DNA of 46,017 nt from JALQXV01 sp964540445 (GCA_964540445.1 CAZIMF010000002.1:1-46017); one strand, 5' to 3'; shown: positions 1 to 7,907, numbered from the stretch's first letter. Translations and numbers: made by a program. The notes: generated by a model not told the origin, from the sequence alone.

Positions 1-2
1 AA

Positions 3-779
3 TATGAGTTATCGGCTAAACGTTTCTCGGAGCAAAAAAGTGAGACGGCAAAACAACTTCGAATTTTGGCACAGACAACAAAAAACAAAAAAGATACTCT
101 CGAAAAACGTAACCAAGCCCTTGCTAATTACATCAGTATCTTTGATGCCTCGTACAGAAAAAACTTATTTGAGATATATGACACGCTGCAGCAAGAACGC
201 GCTAACTTACATGATTTTTTAATAAAAGCCTTAGCAACGATTCGTATCAAGCTGTTAGAGCATGACACAGAGCTTCAACTACATAATACTGTGTGGTACG
301 CAACCATACCCGAAATACTTGAGGAACGCCCGCCAAACAAAGAAGAATTACAGAGAAGAAAAGACCACTGGCAGATACTCCAAAATCTTCAATTGCCCAC
401 GCCCAACGAAATAAATTCGTGGGCTCAGCTAGTGCCCTTAAAAATTACCCCCACGTCTCATACTATTGCAGGAATTGAGTTGTCGAGCGGGTATGCTGCG
501 GGCGTCGTCTGCGAAGATATAAGCCACGATCATGCTGAGCAAAAATCAATTCTAGTAACGCAGTCATTATCGAATGAGATTATGTTAAAAAAAGATACTC
601 TGGCTGGCGTCATAACAGAGAGAGGTGGAGCCCTTTCACATGTCAGTCTACTGGCCCGTGAGCATAACCTGGCGGTTATCCGCGTAACCAACGCCACGAA
701 GATTTTTCATGAAGGCGACCATCTGCTGATTGATACACGAGCTGGTCTGGTGAGTTTTCAGCCGCCCGAAACACAGTAA
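3..779 (+). CDS. PEP-utilising enzyme, C-terminal mobile domain (5' partial)
   Basis: The reading frame is open to the left edge of the window, so the N-terminus lies outside; about 258 codons are visible. The last ~90 residues form a swivelling phosphohistidine domain of the PEP-synthase/PPDK type. The signature is GGALSHVSLLARE, where the His is the residue normally phosphorylated, followed by a hydrophobic strand. The preceding ~150 residues are helical and charged, like the linker regions of PEP-synthase-related or rifampicin-phosphotransferase-like proteins. A TTG codon at nt 66 could be called as a start, but the upstream frame has no stop and reads as ordinary protein, so I treat the gene as truncated by the window. 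The substrate cannot be assigned without the ATP-grasp half. Confidence 0.75.
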   Translation, partial: YELSAKRFSEQKSETAKQLRILAQTTKNKKDTLEKRNQALANYISIFDASYRKNLFEIYDTLQQERANLHDFLIKALATIRIKLLEHDTELQLHNTVWYATIPEILEERPPNKEELQRRKDHWQILQNLQLPTPNEINSWAQLVPLKITPTSHTIAGIELSSGYAAGVVCEDISHDHAEQKSILVTQSLSNEIMLKKDTLAGVITERGGALSHVSLLAREHNLAVIRVTNATKIFHEGDHLLIDTRAGLVSFQPPETQ

Positions 780-786
780 GCAGTGG

Positions 787-815
787 TAGGTAGTCCTCCG
801 GTGATACCGTATAAT
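787..815 (+). promoter_or_regulatory. Promoter of the PrsW-like gene, probably leaderless
   Basis: A perfect TATAAT occupies 810-815, seven bases before the GTG at 823, so transcription would begin at or within a base or two of the start codon. The -35 is poor (TAGGTA at 787-792, spacing 17). No Shine-Dalgarno sequence precedes the GTG. Confidence 0.45.
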
Positions 816-822
816 CGTACGT

Positions 823-1608
823 GTGATTATTGTTCTCTTCCTTGCTTTTGCCCTGACCATTTATTTATTTATCAAGTTTATTGTTAAAGCCGACCGAGGT
901 AGTAAAGAACCGACGGGAGCTTTGTTTGGCGCAATGGGCTTTGGTATTTTGGCAGTTATCGGAGCCAGTTTCTTAAATGAAATCTTTGTCCCATTTGAGG
1001 TTCTAGATCAAATTGGAACCGAGGGAGGTGTTGGCGTATCAAGTGGTACGTTGCTTGGAGCGGCACTAACCGTTGGTGTGATTGAAGAGTCACTGAAAGC
1101 GCTGCCGCTGGCATTTTTTATTTATAAAAAGAAATACTTTAACGAACTGACCGATGGGATTATTTACTTTGGAATTGTTGGTTTAACATTTGGTGTTATT
1201 GAAGATTTTACGTATGCCTTACAGTATGGCGGCGGCGTAGGTCTGCTGCGTGTTATATTCTCGCCGTACTTACACGCTGGCTTTTGTGCCATATTTGGTA
1301 TGTATTTTGTTCAGAAAAAGCTATTAAAAAAATCGTGGTTACTGGTAGCGCTTGGTTTTATGGGAGCTATTTTGGCCCACGCAGCTTTTGATTTTGCTGC
1401 ATTCAATCCGGGGCCATTATCTCTACTGGTACTACTAATCATTACCGTCGTTGTTAATACACTGCTGTTTGTCTTCTTTAGAAAAGCCAAACAGATTGAT
1501 GAAACCAGGGGTATGAGCGCCATCGGAACCAATAAATATTGCCGAAACTGCGGGCAGCCTAACCCCGATCGTTATCTTTTCTGTATGCGCTGCGGCAAAC
1601 ACACCTAA
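823..1608 (+). CDS. PrsW-family intramembrane metalloprotease with C-terminal zinc ribbon
   Basis: This 261-aa protein has about seven hydrophobic segments and the PrsW/CAAX-protease-like motifs: EESLK (E88, E89, K92), GVIED (E127), an isolated His in SPYLHAGF (H151) and another in LAHAAFD (H186). These would coordinate a catalytic metal inside the membrane. In other bacteria PrsW performs site-1 cleavage of an anti-sigma factor; here the substrate is unknown. The last ~25 residues are a CxxC-x10-CxxC zinc ribbon (C240, C243, C254, C257), which is not part of the core protease. The start is GTG just downstream of a TATAAT box. The next gene also carries a zinc ribbon, so the two may act together. 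Confidence 0.8.
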   Translation: MIIVLFLAFALTIYLFIKFIVKADRGSKEPTGALFGAMGFGILAVIGASFLNEIFVPFEVLDQIGTEGGVGVSSGTLLGAALTVGVIEESLKALPLAFFIYKKKYFNELTDGIIYFGIVGLTFGVIEDFTYALQYGGGVGLLRVIFSPYLHAGFCAIFGMYFVQKKLLKKSWLLVALGFMGAILAHAAFDFAAFNPGPLSLLVLLIITVVVNTLLFVFFRKAKQIDETRGMSAIGTNKYCRNCGQPNPDRYLFCMRCGKHT

Positions 1609-1657
1609 ATTCCTTACGGTTATTGACTTAGCTAACAGGGAATGACAAGATACATGC

Positions 1658-2197
1658 ATGCTATGCGGTAACTGTGGTCACGAACTTACAACAGGAGCCA
1701 CTTTTTGCGGTAACTGTGGTGCCCAAATCGCTCAGCCTCCGCAACCCTACGTTGCTGGCCCGCCACCCCAGGCTACACAGCCCTACGCAGTACCATCGCC
1801 GGCTCCCATACCGCAACCCGGCCAGCAGCCTCCTGCGCCGCCAAGCCATACCCAACCGTATCATGCACCGGCACCGCAGCAGCAACCGTTGCCAACCTCA
1901 CCGGCGCAACAAGCTCCCCAGCCCTACCCTGCTCCCGGACAACCTATTCAACCAGTCCATATACACCCTTCCTCAAAAACAAATGAGATGGCAATAATTT
2001 CGCTCGTTCTGCTCGTTTTTTTCCCGCCAGCCTCACTTGTCTTAGCTATCATTGCTCTGAGCCAAATTAAGCGCAGTCACGAACGTGGGCGTGCACTGGC
2101 AATTACTAGCCTTGTTGTTGGTGGATTATTTATTGCCTTCTTTGTTCTAGTGATTGCTCTGGCTGCTACCGCACCGACCGACGGCCAAACCTACTAA
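1658..2197 (+). CDS. Zinc-ribbon, proline-rich, DUF4190-type membrane protein
   Basis: A 179-aa protein in three parts. Residues 1-24 are a zinc ribbon (C3, C6, C17, C20). Residues 25-105 are a disordered Pro/Gln/Ala-rich linker. Residues 108-172 are two transmembrane helices with the LALIALSQIKRS-like turn typical of DUF4190 proteins. The zinc ribbon and linker are probably cytoplasmic. Function is unknown. The gene follows the PrsW-like gene by 49 nt, and both encode a zinc ribbon joined to membrane helices, so they may be co-transcribed. I saw no clear Shine-Dalgarno before the ATG. Confidence 0.75.
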   Translation: MLCGNCGHELTTGATFCGNCGAQIAQPPQPYVAGPPPQATQPYAVPSPAPIPQPGQQPPAPPSHTQPYHAPAPQQQPLPTSPAQQAPQPYPAPGQPIQPVHIHPSSKTNEMAIISLVLLVFFPPASLVLAIIALSQIKRSHERGRALAITSLVVGGLFIAFFVLVIALAATAPTDGQTY

Positions 2198-2202
2198 GTG
2201 CA

Positions 2203-2231
2203 TTGCTCAATACATCTCACCCTAGTACCAT
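2203..2231 (+). promoter_or_regulatory. Possible tRNA-Arg promoter
   Basis: TTGCTC (2203-2208) and TACCAT (2226-2231) are separated by 17 bases just upstream of the tRNA. Both hexamers are imperfect, and the predicted start would leave only about a 2-nt leader before the tRNA. Weak call. Confidence 0.25.
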
Positions 2232-2239
2232 AGGGGTGT

Positions 2240-2316
2240 GCCCTGGTAGCTCAGCTGGATAGAGCAGGAGACTTCTAAGCTCAAGGCCGCTGGTTCGAAT
2301 CCAGCCCAGGGCACCA
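2240..2316 (+). tRNA. tRNA-Arg (anticodon TCT)
   Basis: Acceptor GCCCTGG pairs with CCAGGGC, followed by discriminator A and an encoded CCA. The D-arm is GCTC/GAGC and the T-arm is GCTGG-TTCGAAT-CCAGC. The anticodon loop CTTCTAA gives TCT, reading AGA/AGG. The anticodon stem is weak: GGAGA faces GCTCA, so only the three central pairs (GAG/CTC) form, with A31-G39 and G27-A43 mismatched. Confidence 0.93.
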
Positions 2317-2352
2317 ATAAAAATAGCTCAGCGTAAGTTGGGCTATTTTTAT
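2317..2352 (+). terminator. Terminator after tRNA-Arg
   Basis: A 13-bp hairpin (2317-2329 with 2340-2352, one G-U pair) with a 10-nt loop. The distal arm is T-rich (GCTATTTTTATT), so it should act as an intrinsic terminator directly after the tRNA CCA end. Confidence 0.7.
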
Positions 2353-2354
2353 TA

Positions 2355-2470
2355 TTCGGAGCTAGATGCGAACCATGTTGAAGACGTGGTTCGGTGGAGC
2401 GAGAACGCGCGCAGAAGCTTACTTCGAGCACGCCGGAGTGGAAAAGCTATCCAGCCCGGGCACTAAACTG
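2355..2470. other. Gene-free stretch with hairpin and partial copy of the tRNA-Arg 3' end
   Basis: No convincing gene. A stem-loop lies at about 2370-2393 (CGAACCATG against CGTGGTTCG). A copy of the tRNA 3' end, ATCCAGCCCGGGCAC, sits at 2449-2463 and differs from the tRNA sequence at 2299-2313 by one missing A. It could be a trace of integration at the tRNA or part of a repeat that accompanies tRNA genes. Confidence 0.4.
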
Positions 2471-2488
2471 CTTAGAGTGTACTTAACT

Positions 2489-3352
2489 TTAGTGAGTAGT
2501 CAGCAACACGCCTAAGATCACTAAAACGGCACAGCCGATTTTTAATAATGGCCTATCCCTCTCTTTGAGAAATATGTAGGCTGCTAGCACATTCAAGAGC
2601 ACAGAGGCTGCCTGCAGGGTGATTATGGTATTTACTTCGCCAAGCTGAAAAGCCCGCAGTGAAAAGAAAATTGTTAAGGCCCATGAAATACCGGTTATTA
2701 AAAACAATACGGGCTTACCTCTTTTGAGCTCATTAATAGATTCTTGTGCCTTAATCCGCCCGGCTAAACCAATCATTAATGCTGGTATCAACAACGTAAG
2801 GCTTATGTAGATAGGCAGATTGAAGTTTTTAGAAATATCAATGTCAATTGAAATAGCCGTAGCAAATACAAGAGCAGCTAGGATTGCCATTGATGAGTAT
2901 TTGTTTGCCTCAAATTTTCTTCTGCCGGGTTTATAAAATATTAAAACATTTGCACCGATTATGAGTGCCGCCCCAGCAAGTTTTAATACAGAAGGCTGTT
3001 CTTTAAATAATGTTAAGCCATATAAAATTATAAAAACGTTAGATAACTGGGTAATCACCGAGTAGGTGGATACCTGGAGATGCTTACGAGCAGTCAGCTG
3101 CAAACGATCATTAACTGCATAGAAGACACATGCCAAACCAAGGATTGAAAAAACTGCAATCTTTTCGGGCCAGGTAATTGGTAAAAAAGGAGCCAGCCCA
3201 AGAATGCCTATTCCGGCAATAAACTGGAGCAGTATTGTAGCTGCACCATCGTTTTTTACATTCTTAACCGATAATTTATAGCATTGAAAGAAGATAACTA
3301 CAGAAATGTAGAATAATATAAGGTTTGGCAGCCAGGTATTAAAAATAATAAT
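2489..3352 (-). CDS. EamA/DMT-family transporter, probable ATT start
   Basis: A hydrophobic protein of the drug/metabolite transporter superfamily with two EamA repeats (10 TM); the substrate is unknown. A TTG at 3134-3136 would give only 215 aa and remove the first helices. The frame stays open upstream to a stop at 3362-3364, and the extra ~72 residues read as typical N-terminal EamA helices. There is no ATG, GTG or TTG in that extension. An AAAGGA Shine-Dalgarno lies five bases before ATT at 3350-3352, which would give 287 aa, the usual EamA length. I infer ATT initiation (rare but known, as for infC); CTG at 3329-3331 is an alternative. Confidence 0.75.
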   Translation of the reverse strand: MIIFNTWLPNLILFYISVVIFFQCYKLSVKNVKNDGAATILLQFIAGIGILGLAPFLPITWPEKIAVFSILGLACVFYAVNDRLQLTARKHLQVSTYSVITQLSNVFIILYGLTLFKEQPSVLKLAGAALIIGANVLIFYKPGRRKFEANKYSSMAILAALVFATAISIDIDISKNFNLPIYISLTLLIPALMIGLAGRIKAQESINELKRGKPVLFLITGISWALTIFFSLRAFQLGEVNTIITLQAASVLLNVLAAYIFLKERDRPLLKIGCAVLVILGVLLTTH

Positions 3353-3392
3353 CGGTATCCTTTATAATTAGTATAGACTAGGTACTGTAGTA

Positions 3393-3551
3393 ATGGCCGG
3401 GTATTTATCATCTTGGCCTTCAACGACAATAACGCAAGTTAAGGAACCAGTTTTGACAGAAAAAGCAAAAAAATCCGAATTTCATCGTTTTGTATCCTAC
3501 GTGGCACTTGGCGCCCTAGCATTATTTGGTTTTAGCGAGTTGATAGATTAA
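3393..3551 (+). CDS. Small putative membrane protein (52 aa)
   Basis: ATG to TAA, 52 residues. A polar N-terminal half containing TEKAKKSEFHR precedes one hydrophobic segment (FVSYVALGALALFGF) ending in SELID, as expected for a short single-span protein. There is no strong Shine-Dalgarno and no family recognised. It sits between the divergent transporter gene and tRNA-His. The coherent charged-then-hydrophobic pattern is the only support. Confidence 0.35.
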   Translation: MAGYLSSWPSTTITQVKEPVLTEKAKKSEFHRFVSYVALGALALFGFSELID

Positions 3552-3562
3552 TCGTTCTTTGT

Positions 3563-3591
3563 TTGCGATGACGGTATAATTACTGTATAAT
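3563..3591 (+). promoter_or_regulatory. Promoter of tRNA-His
   Basis: TTGCGA (3563-3568), 17-bp spacer, perfect TATAAT (3586-3591). A second TATAAT lies at 3575-3580. The predicted start near 3598 leaves a ~26-nt leader before the tRNA. Confidence 0.6.
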
Positions 3592-3623
3592 CACCCCTGT
3601 TTTACCACTCAAAATTCACTCGT

Positions 3624-3701
3624 GGCGGGTGTAGCTCAGTTGGTTAGAGCGCCGGGTTGTGGTTCCGGAGGTCGTGGGTTCGATCCCCATCACTCGCCCC
3701 A
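3624..3701 (+). tRNA. tRNA-His (anticodon GTG)
   Basis: Acceptor GCGGGTG pairs with CACTCGC (one G-U). An extra G at -1 (3624) faces C73 (3698), the identity feature of tRNA-His. The anticodon stem CCGGG/TCCGG encloses loop TTGTGGT (anticodon GTG). The T-arm is GTGGG-TTCGATC-CCCAT. CCA is encoded at 3699-3701. Confidence 0.95.
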
Positions 3702-3715
3702 TATAGAATAAAATG

Positions 3716-3742
3716 AAGACTTCTGTGCCAGAAGTCTTTTTA
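3716..3742. terminator. Bidirectional terminator (tRNA-His / 1375-aa gene)
   Basis: A near-perfect hairpin AAGACTTCTG-TGC-CAGAAGTCTT followed by T's on the + strand and preceded by A's. It can stop tRNA-His transcripts and also transcripts of the convergent large gene ending at 3765. Confidence 0.8.
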
Positions 3743-3764
3743 TTTGTGGCGGTGTTTGAAAAAA

Positions 3765-6700
3765 TTAGATGGCTTGAACGTAGGTCTGAGTAGGATCAAT
3801 TCGCCCGTACTTGAAACTGACAACTAATTCCAACGCAGTTCCACCTTTACGACGGCGAATTGCGTCACGACCGTAGAGAACGAAGTTAGAATTAGCAACA
3901 AGTTTAGCTGCCCATTCCTCAGCAGGAGCAATAGTCGAGAGAATGCTATAGCCGCCATCATCTTCTTCGGGAGTAATTGTAATTTTAGTAGTACCTGTGT
4001 AACTTTTACCATTAAAGCGTGCTTTAATGGTCCCAAGCTCATACAACACCAACGATGTAAGGATGGGTGAGCCACCTTCCACATTGTTCCTAAGTTTTGC
4101 ATTATCTACATAAACACCACGGACTGTTGTCTTAGTACGGGGCATTATCTCAACGGAGACATCATCTACAACACTTGGGAGGGCAAGACCGGCTAATGCT
4201 TCAACAGGTAATTGCTCGCCACGCTCTTCAATAAAAAGTCGTGTTGCAGCCTGAGTATCAGGACCACGAAAACCAATTGCTACCGCATTCTCTGCACCGT
4301 TGCGAAGCAGAGCTTCTCGAGCATCAATGGGTAGTTGATTAAATTTAGCAGTACCCGCCCCTTTAAATCCTGTCCTGGAAGCAGTCCCTATTATGAGTTG
4401 ACCAGCGTCATTAATTAATCTGTCGGCAACTGCTATACGCGGATCGGTTGGGAGAGTTTGCGATCGTAGCACCGTTTCACGGTCAGCCCGTTTACTCGTA
4501 CCTGTGACTTTTGAAAGCAGTCTGTCTATGTCTTGCGTGAAGCCGGTGGCGGGCACTACGGTATCGGCTTCAATAATTTCGCCTTTTCGATTACGGATGT
4601 TGGCATTACCAGCAAATAGTACAAGCTTATCTTGTTTACCCGATCTACTCCGGCTAAAGGCAACACCGCTGACTCGTGTAGGTACAATTTCTAATAGATT
4701 AGCCTGCCCATTTCGAGCTAATAAGTCCTGTGCGGCAGCATAGCGGGGCCTTTTACTCAAATCTCTGTCAGTGACTACATATACTTTTTCAATATTACGA
4801 ATCATCTTGTTACCAGTTTCAAAAATTCTACCAAGGTTAGCAACGAAGGTATCCGTGGTATTGCCACCACCGTAAACTACAAAAACCTTGCCTGGGGCAG
4901 CTCGTTTACCTTCTCGACCTACTAAGGCGCTAAAGATAGACAATGGAGTATCAAAAATAGGGAAACCACCGGTTGCCGTAATTTCTTTGCTTCGGTTAAA
5001 AACGGCTTCGGCGGAGCTGCCTTTGAATGGGAAACCAAAGTTCGGAGAGCCTAAGCCAGTTGGCAAGATAGCAGCATCAGTGCGAACTTTACGCTGCGTT
5101 ATGGTTCCATCGATGTTTTGCCGTTCTAAGACAATAATTTTATTGCCAAGTCCGTCGTCGTCAACTAAATATTCATCGACAACCATTGTTCGAATTAATA
5201 ACTTATGTACAAGCATTGCAGCCTGCATCTTCAATGCAAGCGCTTCGTCTTCATTTGTTGCATAACGGCCATCAGAAATATCATCAGCGGCAGGTAGATA
5301 GTCAACTGACATATTAATACTGCCTTCCCGAAGACTATCAGCTCTATTGCGTTCGCCCGGATACCAACGCAGTGGGCTACCGTAAGCTCGTACGGTACGG
5401 GTTTCTATCTCAGCATTTAATGCTGGTAGCGTATACTCAAAACCAAACTTATTGGCACTATTAAGTCCAAAAGCAGGGCCATCAGGAACAGCGAACGGAC
5501 CGCCGATCTCCCCTGCGTCAATGAAAAGTGTTTGGCCGGCAATATCTGGCCGCTTACGAACTACCTCACCAGCGGAAATTAATCCCTCAGCACCCAGACC
5601 AATTTGAACGAAAGGAAAATAATCACCATCGGATATGCTATCAAAGGTATCGCCATCGAGAACATCAAAGTGATTCTTCAGGTAGACACTCAGTATGCCC
5701 GGATCGGTGTTGGCTAGACCAACTAAGTATGGATTAAATAGCGAAAGTAGTTCAACGCTTTTTAAGTAATTCTCTTCGATTTCACTTAATGCGCGCTGGG
5801 AGCGCAAGCGCTCAACATTAATAAGGTAATTTTGCCGCTTTATGACTTCTCCATTTACTCCGTCAGCTAAGTAATCTTCTATACCTTTCGTGTCTTCGTC
5901 GTTACGAAATGCATCCACAATTGGCTTAAATACCTTTTTAAATCGTTCCGCCAAATAACGAGCTGCTTGTTTGTTATTACCAAGCCCCTCATTAAAATCA
6001 TAGGTAGGACTTAACTCTTCTTTGATAGCGGATACCTCTTCGGAAAAAAGAAAGTTATAGTTGTTCGGCTGTGAGCCCCGGCGCGCTGCAATATATGCTT
6101 TATAGCGATCAAGCACAGCCATTGCAATTACTTCGTCACCTGGCTGATTAAAGGAAGCTTGGATTTGAGTTATTATTTCGGCAGGCTGTGAACGACCAAA
6201 ATTGCTTAAGACCCTTACGACGGCACGGCTCAGAATTGTTGTTTCGCCGTCCTGCTGTAGAGCGTCCTCTATACGAACAGCCTGCTCAATATAGTCAAAT
6301 GTACCTGCTCTACGACGAGCTGGGATAGTATCTATAAAGTCTTCTAAATTTTGTCTGGTCGCTCTTGGATCGAGTAGTATTCGATAACCAGCAAGCTGAA
6401 AGTTACCGAGCTCAACTTGATATAAGTTCTCCAGTAGAGCGGTAAAACGATCATCATTCGGCTTGTCACTGCCCAGAATGGCATCAATAGCACGTCCAGG
6501 TTCGGTAATTAAACTTAGTGCACGTCGAGTTTCCAGACTTGTTTTTCTCACCGCCAGGCAAACTTTGACATCATTTGTCATTGCAGCATCATCAAGATCT
6601 TTTTCTTCATAATCAATGGATTGGGTTAGTACCTGCTGTAGTTCACTTATGGTTGATGCCTGCTCCGTATTAACCAGTAATCGTACTTGTGCACGGGTGC

Positions 6701-7892
6701 GGGAGACTTGCGATAACGCTGTATTAATAACGGTTTCGCATCGGCTAACTTCATTTATTTCAGTCGTTGTTTGGGCTTGAGATTTTCGCGCCTCAAGCAA
6801 CTGACGCAAGCGTTGTGCACCGCGATTTTGCAAACTATTGGTTAGTGCTGCTTTTAGTTCGTCGTCCAAGGACTCAATCTCGTTAAATATGCTAATAAGG
6901 CTACCTTTTTGTGATTCATCAATACGACGTGTGTCTCTCACTAATTCTTGACCCTGTGTAAGATAGTTATTTTTAATCAGTACTGCCCCGCCATTATCGG
7001 CTGCTCCAAGTCTGCCTTCAAGTTCATCGATTGTGCTTATCTTACCGGTAACAACATCCTCTAAAAAGCTGCCGTAGTCTTTAGCTGCATTTATCTTCTG
7101 AGTTAGTTGTTGTTTAGCTGTAAATTCAGCACGGATAACGGCGGCTAAAGGTTCGCTTACTGCGCGTTTTTCTCGCAGCAGTGAGCGTCCGGAACCACGT
7201 GACTGGCCTTCCATAATATAGCCAGTTTCTGTCTGCCCAGCGGCCAGACGAGTCTGGAGTTCATCTTCTGTACTTATTTTCTCGGAGTCAATATCCAGAA
7301 TATACGATCGGGTATCTTGTAATTCTTTTTGGCTCTGCTGAACCCGCTTTTTAGTGTCAAATAGTTCGATTGCAATTTCTTTTTGGCGATCATTCAAACT
7401 TCTCTTTTCTTTAACCATACTACCCCGGCTCATAAGCGGCCCGTCTTCGAGTAACACAACCTTTGATGCTGTATCCATTGCCCTGAGCCGGCCTGTCAAT
7501 TCGCTTCTTTTGGCTATACCTTCGTCATCAATTACGCTGGACACAAAATCTCTAAAGTCAGTGAGCTGGGCAGCTGTCCTCTCAAGAGATCTCTTGGCCA
7601 AGAATTCTGCGAGAACCGTTTCTTTTTGCTCTTCAGTTAGATTTCTTTTTTCACGTAATAGTCCGCCTTGTCGGGTAGTTTGTACTTTGCCATCTACTAT
7701 TACAAGGTTTTTTAGTATGCCTCCGGCTGGGCTCAGTCGAGCCTGAAGCTCGGCGATTGACCCAAAGGCACCGCCGTCAACTTGTTCAATAAATGAAATG
7801 AAGTCCTCATTGGCCGACACCTCGGCAATCCGTTCGGGTCCGATAGGCGTTGATCCATTTTTTGCAATCTCTGCAACAGCTTCAAGGCTCAT
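3765..7892 (-). CDS. Giant 1375-aa protein: tandem repeats plus degenerate flavoprotein-like region
   Basis: I do not recognise this as a named protein. Residues ~29-345 hold four tandem ~80-aa repeats. Each has an ELxxRL helix, a ~20-residue variable loop, a basic motif such as LLREKR or VKEKRSL, and a charged helix; a fifth decayed copy may lie at ~402-460. Residues ~460-740 look helical. Residues ~758-1185 resemble a two-dinucleotide-domain flavoprotein: GLGAEG (765-770) after a hydrophobic strand, then FIDAGEIGGPFA, a second glycine motif VVYGGGNTTD (1005-1014), and an ATG-like VVPATGF (1112-1118). The tail from ~1240 is beta-rich. There is no signal peptide or TM segment. The gene lies 15 nt after the membrane-anchored gene and both end before a shared terminator, so they form one unit. 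Enzymatic activity is unproven. Confidence 0.8.
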   Translation of the reverse strand: MSLEAVAEIAKNGSTPIGPERIAEVSANEDFISFIEQVDGGAFGSIAELQARLSPAGGILKNLVIVDGKVQTTRQGGLLREKRNLTEEQKETVLAEFLAKRSLERTAAQLTDFRDFVSSVIDDEGIAKRSELTGRLRAMDTASKVVLLEDGPLMSRGSMVKEKRSLNDRQKEIAIELFDTKKRVQQSQKELQDTRSYILDIDSEKISTEDELQTRLAAGQTETGYIMEGQSRGSGRSLLREKRAVSEPLAAVIRAEFTAKQQLTQKINAAKDYGSFLEDVVTGKISTIDELEGRLGAADNGGAVLIKNNYLTQGQELVRDTRRIDESQKGSLISIFNEIESLDDELKAALTNSLQNRGAQRLRQLLEARKSQAQTTTEINEVSRCETVINTALSQVSRTRAQVRLLVNTEQASTISELQQVLTQSIDYEEKDLDDAAMTNDVKVCLAVRKTSLETRRALSLITEPGRAIDAILGSDKPNDDRFTALLENLYQVELGNFQLAGYRILLDPRATRQNLEDFIDTIPARRRAGTFDYIEQAVRIEDALQQDGETTILSRAVVRVLSNFGRSQPAEIITQIQASFNQPGDEVIAMAVLDRYKAYIAARRGSQPNNYNFLFSEEVSAIKEELSPTYDFNEGLGNNKQAARYLAERFKKVFKPIVDAFRNDEDTKGIEDYLADGVNGEVIKRQNYLINVERLRSQRALSEIEENYLKSVELLSLFNPYLVGLANTDPGILSVYLKNHFDVLDGDTFDSISDGDYFPFVQIGLGAEGLISAGEVVRKRPDIAGQTLFIDAGEIGGPFAVPDGPAFGLNSANKFGFEYTLPALNAEIETRTVRAYGSPLRWYPGERNRADSLREGSINMSVDYLPAADDISDGRYATNEDEALALKMQAAMLVHKLLIRTMVVDEYLVDDDGLGNKIIVLERQNIDGTITQRKVRTDAAILPTGLGSPNFGFPFKGSSAEAVFNRSKEITATGGFPIFDTPLSIFSALVGREGKRAAPGKVFVVYGGGNTTDTFVANLGRIFETGNKMIRNIEKVYVVTDRDLSKRPRYAAAQDLLARNGQANLLEIVPTRVSGVAFSRSRSGKQDKLVLFAGNANIRNRKGEIIEADTVVPATGFTQDIDRLLSKVTGTSKRADRETVLRSQTLPTDPRIAVADRLINDAGQLIIGTASRTGFKGAGTAKFNQLPIDAREALLRNGAENAVAIGFRGPDTQAATRLFIEERGEQLPVEALAGLALPSVVDDVSVEIMPRTKTTVRGVYVDNAKLRNNVEGGSPILTSLVLYELGTIKARFNGKSYTGTTKITITPEEDDGGYSILSTIAPAEEWAAKLVANSNFVLYGRDAIRRRKGGTALELVVSFKYGRIDPTQTYVQAI

Positions 7893-7907
7893 ACAATTTC
7901 TTTCGGA

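Noticed and set aside
2222..2431. 69-codon ORF on the minus strand across tRNA-Arg
   Set aside because: It is the antisense of the tRNA and its flank, a well-known false ORF type; the tRNA explains the sequence.
2489..3136. EamA gene starting at TTG 3136
   Set aside because: This start removes the first transmembrane helices; the upstream frame is coding-like to 3352 with a Shine-Dalgarno site.
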